Below are positions 23,107 through 30,723 of a stretch of DNA of 40,912 bases, piece after piece. A model generated the notes under the pieces. The model was given only the letters and a program-made list of their open reading frames with translations. It did not search any database and was not told the origin of the DNA. Each line of letters starts with the position of its first letter. Position 1 is the first letter of the stretch. The position numbers and the translations under genes were made by a program. This DNA comes from Desulfallas sp. Bu1-1 (GTDB lineage Bacteria > Bacillota > Desulfotomaculia > Desulfotomaculales > Desulfallaceae), in contig NZ_JADNRQ010000025.1 in the NCBI RefSeq assembly GCF_015594625.1, forward strand, positions 1-40,912. The letters are read 5' to 3'.

Positions 23107-24375
23107 ATGAGCGAAAAAGAGCTGTTCGGTTTTACCCCGGAAGAGGTCGAGCTGATCAGGAAAACGGTGGGTAAAGAAGCCATAAACGACGACGAACTCA
23201 AGCGCTTCCTGTACCGGGCCAGCAAGATGGGGCTCAACCCCCTCGACGGAACCATTCACCTCCTTACGCGCAACCGCAGAAACGAGTCCGGTAAGTGGGA
23301 GAAAGTGAATGTGATAATAGTCGGCATTGACGGCTTCCGTATCGCCGCCGACCGGTCCGGCAAGCTGGCCGGAATCAAAAGGGACGTGATCTATAACGAA
23401 AAAGGCCAGCTGGTCAGGGCGGTAGCGGAAGTCTACCGCAAAGACTGGGACCACCCCGCCAGAGAAGTGATTGCCTACAGGGAATACTGCCAGACAAAGG
23501 AAGGCAAGCCTGTCGGCCTCTGGGCGTCGATGCCCGAGACTATGCTGAAGAAATGCGCTGAAGCTGCCGCGCTGCGCATGGCTTTCGCGTCGGAACTGGC
23601 CGGAATATATATTCCTGAAGAACTGATGCAGAGCGAAGAAGATATACCTGAAGAAAAAAATGGCAAAAAGAATACCCGCAGGAAAGATGAGCAGTCCGGC
23701 AAAACTGAAAGCGCTCCAACCGAGGACAATTCAGCAACTCCCGGAAAAACTGTTGATAGGCAGTCCGGCAAAACTGAACCGGCCCCAAATACTCCGAAGG
23801 AAGCCCCCAATAATCAGGAAACTTCGGAGAACAAGGCACCGCAAGACGAAATTACCAGGTTTGAAGGCGAGCTGATCATCCTTGAGTTGCCCAAAACCCT
23901 GGAACACCCGACCTTTGGGCAGTACCAGGAAATTTTGGCGTTCGATCCAACCGCCGAGAAAACATACACCCTGGTAGGGAGGAGCTTCACGGCGTTAAAA
24001 CCCAGGGACATCATCAAAGTCCAGGGCGAGGTTAAAAATGACAAAATGAAACCTGTAATGCTGGAGAAGCTGACCACGGATAAACCACGGGAGGAAGAAA
24101 AGGCCGGAGAAGACGCCGCCGGCGATGTAACTGTAACTGTAACCTCCAGTCCGCAGACCGGTCGCAAGAGCTTCGACGGACAGCTCGAAGATGTCGTCTG
24201 GGCGCGGGCTGAAAGGGGGGACGAAAAATATATACTCGTGGCCCGCGGCAGTAATAAAAATGTCCTGGCCAAAGTCGGCGTAAATGACACCATTACGATA
24301 AAAGGCGAAATGGTTTCCGAGACCAACGGCAACTTTATTTACATCAGTGAAATCAAAACGGAAGCCGCAGCTTGA
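23107..24375 (+). CDS. bet: Bet/RecT-type single-strand annealing protein with extra C-terminal domains
   Basis: ATG 23107 after CAAGGAGG starts 422 residues. The first 185 match the phage lambda Bet family: DDELKRFLYRASKMGLNPL, then DGTIHLLTRN, then VIIVGIDGFRIAADRSGKL, then SMPETMLKKCAEAAALRMAF. Bet anneals complementary strands on SSB-coated DNA. A Glu/Lys-rich linker with two QSGKTE repeats follows. Two C-terminal blocks of about 75 residues (FEGELIILELPK...IIKVQGEV and FDGQLEDVVWAR...TITIKGEMV) look like related beta-barrel, perhaps OB-like, domains. Bet proteins are usually about 260 residues, so this tail is unusual and may bind SSB, DNA or the nuclease partner. Confidence 0.85.
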   Translation: MSEKELFGFTPEEVELIRKTVGKEAINDDELKRFLYRASKMGLNPLDGTIHLLTRNRRNESGKWEKVNVIIVGIDGFRIAADRSGKLAGIKRDVIYNEKGQLVRAVAEVYRKDWDHPAREVIAYREYCQTKEGKPVGLWASMPETMLKKCAEAAALRMAFASELAGIYIPEELMQSEEDIPEEKNGKKNTRRKDEQSGKTESAPTEDNSATPGKTVDRQSGKTEPAPNTPKEAPNNQETSENKAPQDEITRFEGELIILELPKTLEHPTFGQYQEILAFDPTAEKTYTLVGRSFTALKPRDIIKVQGEVKNDKMKPVMLEKLTTDKPREEEKAGEDAAGDVTVTVTSSPQTGRKSFDGQLEDVVWARAERGDEKYILVARGSNKNVLAKVGVNDTITIKGEMVSETNGNFIYISEIKTEAAA

Positions 24376-24439
24376 TCACGGTCCCAAGAGGGTGGTTTGT
24401 TTAAACCACCCTCATTTTTTCACCGGGAGGTTGATATTA

Positions 24440-25858
24440 TTGAAAATTTGGCCCAGAAACGTAAAAACCGCCCTTGACGACGAAAAACGTCGTCTCATCA
24501 GAGGCTTTGGCCTTGGAAGGGACGGCAGGGTGTACATGGAGTACAAAATCCACCAAAACATCCCGGGCCGGGCTATCATTGCGGCCAGTCCATCACCCCT
24601 CACTATCTATCACGATGAGGGGTGCCCTTCCGCCAAGGAAAATAAACCGTGCTGGCACATGGGGGCTGTAATTATGGCCCTTAAAGTTGACCCGCCCGTG
24701 GAAGCCGAGCTTGTAGTTAGCCAGGTGGCTCCCTGCCAGATCATTAGAGATTTGACGGAGGAAATCCTCGGCAGGCCGGGAGATTTTGAGCTGCTGGAAC
24801 TCGTGGAAGAAGATGTCCCCGCGGACCCTGAAGCGGTCCTTGATGTCCCGGACGACGCGCACTGGCTAACGCGGTTCAACCTCCCCGCGAGGGTGCTGAA
24901 AAAAGTGCTCGCCTTCCGCGAAAACCAGGAGAAGATCCTCACCGACGAGCAGCGGATGAGGATTCCCAAACCCAAATACATCCCGTCCGGCAATGAACTC
25001 ATAAGCGCGGTATCCGCGCTTGTGTATGGTGAGAACGGCAGCAGGTGGGAAGCTCCGCTCCTGATCGGCCCCAAGGGTTCCGGTAAATCCACCATGGCCG
25101 AGACGCTTGCGGCCATCCTGATGTTACCCGTGAACAAGGTTTTCGGTGGTATCGACATCAATGCCGAAGCTCTCCTGGGGGCCAGGACCCTGGTCCCGGT
25201 GGAAGATGTGGACATCATCACCGAAGCCAAGCTGAGGGTGGCCTGTAAAACGGCGGGCATTGAACCCGACACTCTCATTCAGCGGCTTAAGGGAGCCCAG
25301 ATGAAAGTGGGGTTTGAGCCTGGCATATTCCTGAAAGCCGTTGAAAAAGGGGAGATGATTATTGTGGACGAGATCAACATGCTCATCCCCGAGGTCACTT
25401 CCCTCCTCCACGGCCTTCTTGACTGGCAGAAAACCCTGTCGGTTCCGGGCTACGGGATCATTCAGGCCCCGCCCAACTTCAGGCTGGTCGGCTGTATGAA
25501 CTTCGGCTACAGCGGCACAAAAAGTTTAAACGAGGCATTTCAGGACCGGTTCCGTTCCGTACAAGTGCCTCACCTCGGCTCGGAAAAACTCGCCGAGTTG
25601 ATTCAAAACGAGACGAACTGCAGGGAAAGCACGGCCGTAAAGCTCTCAGAAATTTTCAGTTCCCTTGCCCAGGGCGTGGAAAACGGCGACCTTTCCGAAA
25701 GAGTCCTTTCCGTCCGTTCCCTTTTCCGGATAGCCATGGAGGAGATGGACGGCTGCGGCACGCTAAGATACGTTGCCGCCTCCGTGCTGACCGACGGCAT
25801 CAGCGACCGGTACGAGGCGGACAGGATAAAAGATATCATCGAAGCCCATCTCCGTTAG
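24440..25858 (+). CDS. MoxR-like AAA+ ATPase with Cys/His N-terminal domain
   Basis: TTG 24440 after GGGAGG is the best-placed start for 472 residues. The N-terminal 80 residues include HDEGCPSAKENKPCWHMGAV, a SWIM-like Cys-Cys-His cluster. The AAA+ core starts near 185: Walker A GPKGSGKS at 210-217, Walker B IIVDEINM near 310, then a sensor-1 region RLVGCMNFGY and an Arg-finger region FQDRFRSVQVP. MoxR ATPases act with VWA-domain partners to remodel or load metal into proteins. The VWA gene follows within 13 bases. A SWIM-type domain on a MoxR protein suggests nucleic-acid or substrate recognition, which is an inference. Confidence 0.8.
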   Translation: MKIWPRNVKTALDDEKRRLIRGFGLGRDGRVYMEYKIHQNIPGRAIIAASPSPLTIYHDEGCPSAKENKPCWHMGAVIMALKVDPPVEAELVVSQVAPCQIIRDLTEEILGRPGDFELLELVEEDVPADPEAVLDVPDDAHWLTRFNLPARVLKKVLAFRENQEKILTDEQRMRIPKPKYIPSGNELISAVSALVYGENGSRWEAPLLIGPKGSGKSTMAETLAAILMLPVNKVFGGIDINAEALLGARTLVPVEDVDIITEAKLRVACKTAGIEPDTLIQRLKGAQMKVGFEPGIFLKAVEKGEMIIVDEINMLIPEVTSLLHGLLDWQKTLSVPGYGIIQAPPNFRLVGCMNFGYSGTKSLNEAFQDRFRSVQVPHLGSEKLAELIQNETNCRESTAVKLSEIFSSLAQGVENGDLSERVLSVRSLFRIAMEEMDGCGTLRYVAASVLTDGISDRYEADRIKDIIEAHLR

Positions 25859-25871
25859 AGGGGGAAATCAA

Positions 25872-28280
25872 ATGTCTCAAATAGAACTCAAGCGGGCCAG
25901 ATTACAGGCGCTGGCCCGCGTTCTCTCGGCAAGGGGCAAACTTACATTGATGTTTGGCGACACCCCTTGCACCGATTTAAAAAACATCATCCTCCGGTTG
26001 ACTGAAGGTGAAATTGTACCCGGCGTTCCTGCTACCGGGGCCGAATGCTGGATAGCAATGAAGGCGTCGGTAGCTCATGAATCCGCGCACATAAGGTTCA
26101 CCTCGAAAAGCGCCTGGGATCAGGCCACCAGGCACAGCCGGTTGATGGCTCACCTGGTCAACATCATTGAGGACGCCCGGATTGAGCGCTGCATGTCCAA
26201 TTTATATCCCGGAACCATGCTCTGGTTTAGATTTATTAATGACTACATCTTCCTTAAAACCAGGGACTGGGGAACCGGGCCAAAAGCGCTTATGGGCGGC
26301 CTGATCTGCTACGCGGTCGTGGGCAGATTGCCGGCGCAAATCGAGGAGCAGTCCGAAATAGCTGAATTGATTTACAGGTGTGCCCCGCACATCGACAGGG
26401 GCCGCCTTGGGCCGGACACCGAAACGGTTTGCGAGTGCGCCCGGGAAATTTTCAGCATTATACATGACTTCCTGGAGTCATATGCTCCGCCGCCGCTGCC
26501 GGCCACACTGGGGTCGCCAAAACCGGAAAAGGCTCCCGAGGGTAAACTGGACCCCAGGAGAAAACCCTCTCTCCCGAAAAGGGAACAACCGGAGGAAAAA
26601 CCGGAAATGCGGGATGAACCCGACGCGACATGCGGCGATGGAGAACCCGGTGATAACCCGGAAGAAGCTCCCGACACCAAAGATTATGAAACATGGGATC
26701 ACACGGATAACAAAGAGCATGATGAGGAAAAGCCCAAAGACGAGCCGGGCCGGGAATCAGTGGATGACGGGACAGGTGAAAATGCCGATAATAGTAGATC
26801 GGGTGTTGATTCGCCAGGCAAACCAGAGCCGGGCGACGATGAAAGCGAACCGGATGAAAGCACGGACGAAACGGAAGACGACCCTGAAGCTGGTTTCGAC
26901 GGTGAGGAAACTGGTGGTAAAACCGGAGAGGACGATGAGAAAACCGAACCCGGTTATAAAGCCAAGGGGGACGGTGAAGAAACCGAACCTGGTGGTGAAG
27001 CCGGGGAGGATGATGACGACAGTGATGAACCGGAAAGCGCACCGGATGATGATACGGACAACGATCTGCCCCATAAAAGCGACCCGGATGACCAGTCACA
27101 TGACGATCTGCCGGAAGATGAACCGGACGGTGGTTTACCAAAGGATGATTCAGGTGACGACCCCGATGAAGTCCCGGACGATGACCTGCTCGAAGGTAAT
27201 CCGGACGATGACCTTGATGATGACCTGCCCGAGGACGATAACCTTGATGAATCAGGGGAAGATGAATATATTGGGGATTCCGGTGACGACAGTATAGACT
27301 TGGGAGAATACGCGGAACTGGTCAATGAAGCCGGTGAGGAACTCTCCACTATTGAATCATCATCATCCCGCGCCGAAAAAGCTGAAGCTAAAATGGTTAT
27401 CCCGGACATCGATCCCGAGAATATTACCGGCGAATTATCAAGAGATATTCACCGCGGCTGCGAATTTGTGCTGGAAAAAGACCTGAAAATCACTGATCAC
27501 AGCAGAGAAATATATGAGCAGATATATTCAAATGTCAGGCCGCACATCAACAAAACAACCGAAGAAATCAGAAAAATACTCGAATATAAAACCACTTACC
27601 TCGAAAGAAACCTCCGCAAAGGAAAAGTGCACGGCAATTCCCTCTGGAAGCTGCACGTCAAAGACCCCAGGGTCTTCTGCAAGACCTCGGAACCCAACGA
27701 CATCCCCAAGCTTGCGGTTTATCTCCTGGTGGACTGCTCGGGGAGCATGACCGGCAAAAACATAGCCGAAGCAAGAAAATCCGCGTGCCTGCTCTACGAA
27801 ACCTGTTCTTCAGCCCTTATTAAAATCCCGGTCAATATAACGGGATTTACCAGTGAAATACGCGTGATTAATGATGTTGTGCACAAGAGGTTTATTTCCT
27901 TCGATGACCCCTATGACAAGAGATACAGCATCGCAGGTATAGCCGCGCGGCATCAAAACCGGGACGGCTATTCCATTAGGGTGGCCACAAGGGAACTCCT
28001 TTTAAGGCCCGAACAGCAAAAAGTCCTGATCGTGCTTTCCGACGGCATGCCCGTTGCCGCTTACTTAGAATACCGCGGCAAAACCGGGATCAGGGACACC
28101 GCCCTTGCCGTCCGGGAAGCCGAAAGGCAGGGGCTCGGGGTGATCGGGCTGTATTTCGGGAGCCCTGCATACCTGCCCCAGGCGCAGAAAATATACAACA
28201 ACTGCATCTACGTCAGCAACGTTTCGGTCCTGCCCCAGGTTATCGGCAGGGTTCTTAAAAAGGTTGTAAGTAGTCTGTAG
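25872..28280 (+). CDS. CobT-like VWA protein with HExxH N-terminal domain
   Basis: ATG 25872 after AGAGGGGGA starts 802 residues. The N-terminal domain has SVAHESAHIRFTS (His69-His73, an HExxH motif) and later HLVNIIEDARIERCM, the pattern of metallopeptidase-like domains in MoxR-associated VWA proteins. Residues about 220-500 form an extremely acidic low-complexity linker (repeats such as PDDD, PGDD, EDEP). The C-terminal VWA domain starts AVYLLVDCSGSM with MIDAS residues at Asp621, then TGFTSEIRV and VLIVLSDGMP. VWA proteins partner MoxR ATPases, as CobT does CobS. Its position directly after the MoxR gene, inside a recombination operon, suggests a chaperone or protease acting on DNA-processing proteins. 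Confidence 0.8.
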   Translation: MSQIELKRARLQALARVLSARGKLTLMFGDTPCTDLKNIILRLTEGEIVPGVPATGAECWIAMKASVAHESAHIRFTSKSAWDQATRHSRLMAHLVNIIEDARIERCMSNLYPGTMLWFRFINDYIFLKTRDWGTGPKALMGGLICYAVVGRLPAQIEEQSEIAELIYRCAPHIDRGRLGPDTETVCECAREIFSIIHDFLESYAPPPLPATLGSPKPEKAPEGKLDPRRKPSLPKREQPEEKPEMRDEPDATCGDGEPGDNPEEAPDTKDYETWDHTDNKEHDEEKPKDEPGRESVDDGTGENADNSRSGVDSPGKPEPGDDESEPDESTDETEDDPEAGFDGEETGGKTGEDDEKTEPGYKAKGDGEETEPGGEAGEDDDDSDEPESAPDDDTDNDLPHKSDPDDQSHDDLPEDEPDGGLPKDDSGDDPDEVPDDDLLEGNPDDDLDDDLPEDDNLDESGEDEYIGDSGDDSIDLGEYAELVNEAGEELSTIESSSSRAEKAEAKMVIPDIDPENITGELSRDIHRGCEFVLEKDLKITDHSREIYEQIYSNVRPHINKTTEEIRKILEYKTTYLERNLRKGKVHGNSLWKLHVKDPRVFCKTSEPNDIPKLAVYLLVDCSGSMTGKNIAEARKSACLLYETCSSALIKIPVNITGFTSEIRVINDVVHKRFISFDDPYDKRYSIAGIAARHQNRDGYSIRVATRELLLRPEQQKVLIVLSDGMPVAAYLEYRGKTGIRDTALAVREAERQGLGVIGLYFGSPAYLPQAQKIYNNCIYVSNVSVLPQVIGRVLKKVVSSL

Positions 28281-28292
28281 GAGGTGCCAGTA

Positions 28293-29405
28293 ATGGAAAT
28301 ATTTTCGTTTTCCCGGTTAAGTAAGTACGAGGACTGCCCCGCCGGGTTTTACCGGCATTATTGCTTAAAAGTTAATGAACCGCCCACACTGCCGCTGGTC
28401 AACGGCAAGGGAGTTCACAGCGTGATTGAAGCGGCCATGCGCCTGAACAAAAAAGATATGCTTTTTTTTAAAGTCATGTCCAAGATGGTAGTTGACAACG
28501 CGCCGCTGGTAATTGACCCCGAGGAAATCTTCCAGCTGACCTACCAAAATATGGTTTTAGCGGAATTCCATCCTGACAACCAGATTGAACAGCATCTTCA
28601 GCTTCCCTTGCTGCCGGATGACCCGCTTTCGCCGGTTATCCAAATGTATATCGACCTCAACCGGGACGAAGGGGGCTATGTTCAGCTGGTTGACTGGAAG
28701 ACCAACCACAAGTCATATCACCCCACTGAAACAAAGCAATTGGGGCTTTACTCGTGGGCGCTGTATCAAAAATATAACAAGCCGGTGCGGAGTAAACTTG
28801 TTTTTCTTCGTACCAGGGAAACCCCGGAACACGAATTCACTAAATCAGAAATGGAAGAAGCAAGGGAGTGGGCCTTGACCCTGGCCCTGGAAATCCAGGA
28901 TAAACTTTACCAGGTCCAGCACGGAGCCGACCACCGAGAGCTTTTTCCCACCAGGCCGGGCGGTGCCTGCCGTTACTGCGGCTACTCGCATGAGTGCGTC
29001 AACGGGGAACTTCCGGTCCCCGGGGAAATCAAGACCTACGAGGAAGCCCAGGCCCTCGGCGGTGAAATAATCCGCCTTGAATCGGCGCTTGATAACATGA
29101 AGCGCCTGATGAAGGGTTACGTCGAGACCTGCGGCCCGGTGGCCGTCGAGGGCAACCGGCAATTTATCATGCAGGAATCATCCTACTGGAAGTGGCCCCC
29201 AAAAGCGTTAAAGGCGGCCTTTGACAGGATCACCGGCGAAAACAAAGACCCGTTTGAATATTTCAGCCTGACGGCAACCCAGGCGGGCAAACTCGGCTGG
29301 AATGAAGAGGTTATAAAAAAACTCGGAGCCCAAAAGAAAAACAAAAGCCCGGCGCTGAAGCATGTCCAACTCCCGGAAGGAAAGGCCGCCGGCCTTTCCT
29401 CCTGA
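28293..29405 (+). CDS. RecB/Cas4-like PD-(D/E)XK nuclease
   Basis: ATG 28293 follows AGGAGGTG. The upstream GTG 28284 lies inside the ribosome site and is less likely. The 370-residue protein has FSFSRLSKYEDCPAGFYRHY at its start, NGKGVHSVIEAAM, then QLVDWKTNHKSYHPTETKQ (Asp and Lys of the catalytic site) and LGLYSWALYQK. CRYCGYSHEC near 230 together with Cys20 forms the set of Cys that often binds a 4Fe-4S cluster in Cas4/AddB-type nucleases. The enzyme probably resects DNA ends to make single strands for Bet. It is translated with the upstream VWA gene and the downstream primase-like gene. Confidence 0.8.
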   Translation: MEIFSFSRLSKYEDCPAGFYRHYCLKVNEPPTLPLVNGKGVHSVIEAAMRLNKKDMLFFKVMSKMVVDNAPLVIDPEEIFQLTYQNMVLAEFHPDNQIEQHLQLPLLPDDPLSPVIQMYIDLNRDEGGYVQLVDWKTNHKSYHPTETKQLGLYSWALYQKYNKPVRSKLVFLRTRETPEHEFTKSEMEEAREWALTLALEIQDKLYQVQHGADHRELFPTRPGGACRYCGYSHECVNGELPVPGEIKTYEEAQALGGEIIRLESALDNMKRLMKGYVETCGPVAVEGNRQFIMQESSYWKWPPKALKAAFDRITGENKDPFEYFSLTATQAGKLGWNEEVIKKLGAQKKNKSPALKHVQLPEGKAAGLSS

Positions 29406-29419
29406 CAGGAGGGATTGAT

Positions 29420-30553
29420 ATCCGGGATTTTGACATAATCGGGGTCGCCGAAAAACTGGGGTTAACGTACATCAAAGAAGGCCCGGGGCACGAAAAAATA
29501 TATCGCTGCCCGTTCTGCGGCGACTCGGCCAAACACGCAAACAAGGGTCACCTTTACATTAACGCCAGTACCGGGCAGTATAAGTGCCACCGCTGCGGCG
29601 AGGAAGGCAACGCGATTACAATGTGGTCAAAATGCCGCAGTATAGATAATAAACAGGCTTATAAAGAACTCTGCAATGACGCGGGAATAAGACCAGTTGA
29701 AAAACCTGTCAGAGAAATATCCGAAAAAAACAACCTGGCGGGCGTGGACTTGAGAAACAGGGTCTATACCTACTTCCTGAAAGCGTTGCCCCTGGAAAGT
29801 AAACACAAGGACGACCTGTTGAGGCGCGGCCTCAGCGAGCTTCAAATACACAACAACATGTACAAATCAGTCCCCCAAAATTCTCAGTACCGCTGGAAAG
29901 TGGCCGGGTATATCCAGAAACGCTTAAATGAGATGGGGAAAAGCCTTCAGGGGATTCCGGGATTTTACACCCGCAGAGGGCCATACGGAGAATACTGGGA
30001 CTTCATCGCGCCCAGGGGATACTTCATCCCCGTAAAAGACCCGCAGGGAAGAATCCAGGCCCTGCAGATCAGGCTGGACGAAGGCAAGTACGTCTGGTTC
30101 TCATCCCACGGGATGCCAAACGGCACGTCATCACATGCTCCCGCCCATTACACTGGAGGCACCGGCAGGGTGTGGGTAACGGAAGGCCCGCTAAAAGCTG
30201 ATATAGCTTCCTGCCTGATGTCCGCTCCGTTTATCGGGGTGCCGGGAGTCAATTCATGGAAAGAAGCTGAAAAGATTCTTTCCGAGATGGGCATAAAAGA
30301 CCCCATCATAGCTTTCGATTCGGATTTCAGGACCAACCCGCACGTTGCCGGGGCGCTGAGAAAATTCATATCACACCTAAAGGAACAGGGATACTTTCCT
30401 CAAAACGCTGTATGGCCTTCCAAGTACGGTAAGGGAATCGACGACGTTCTACTGAAGCTCCACAAAAAAGAAGTGATGTCCGTGAGCTTTATCGTGGATG
30501 GTGTGCCGGTTACCATTAAGCGGACGGTAACTACGGAGGTTTCGGTCGGGTAG
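29420..30553 (+). CDS. CHC2 zinc-finger/TOPRIM (DUF3854) primase-like protein, non-AUG start
   Basis: A frame with clear homology begins before any ATG, GTG or TTG. AGGAGGG (29407-29413) is followed by ATT 29414 and ATC 29420, and ATC has the better spacing. The N-terminus has CPFCGDSAKH and then YKCHRCGEEGNAI, the CHC2-type zinc ribbon of DnaG-like primases. A middle region follows, then a TOPRIM domain with VWVTEGPLKAD (Glu) and PIIAFDSDFRTNP (the D-x-D), as in DUF3854 proteins of plasmids and conjugative elements. About 377 residues in all. A primase would make the entering single strand double. Starting instead at the first standard codon (29621) would delete the zinc ribbon. Confidence 0.75.
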   Translation: MRDFDIIGVAEKLGLTYIKEGPGHEKIYRCPFCGDSAKHANKGHLYINASTGQYKCHRCGEEGNAITMWSKCRSIDNKQAYKELCNDAGIRPVEKPVREISEKNNLAGVDLRNRVYTYFLKALPLESKHKDDLLRRGLSELQIHNNMYKSVPQNSQYRWKVAGYIQKRLNEMGKSLQGIPGFYTRRGPYGEYWDFIAPRGYFIPVKDPQGRIQALQIRLDEGKYVWFSSHGMPNGTSSHAPAHYTGGTGRVWVTEGPLKADIASCLMSAPFIGVPGVNSWKEAEKILSEMGIKDPIIAFDSDFRTNPHVAGALRKFISHLKEQGYFPQNAVWPSKYGKGIDDVLLKLHKKEVMSVSFIVDGVPVTIKRTVTTEVSVG

Positions 30554-30683
30554 CAGCCGCCCCGGTACCGGGACGGCACAAAATCAACCTTTCAAATATT
30601 AAAAATATTGATACCGAACATTTGTTTGGTAAAATATCTCCAAAGAGATGGTATGTAACAGCTACAAAATGACTGACTATAGT

Positions 30684-30707
30684 TGATTAATCAAAACTGT
30701 TTTGATT
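30684..30707. promoter_or_regulatory. overlapping palindromes before the TnpB-like gene
   Basis: TTGATTAATCAA (30684-30695) overlaps a perfect 9-bp inverted repeat AATCAAAAC-T-GTTTTGATT (30689-30707). The ribosome site GTAGGAGTG comes right after it. It may be an operator or a translation-controlling hairpin. Confidence 0.5.
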
Positions 30708-30723
30708 GTAGGAGTGGGTTCAG

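Noticed and set aside
26458-27409. Several long ORFs on both strands opposite or beside the VWA gene
   Set aside because: They arise from the repetitive Asp/Glu-rich coding sequence and are low-complexity shadows.
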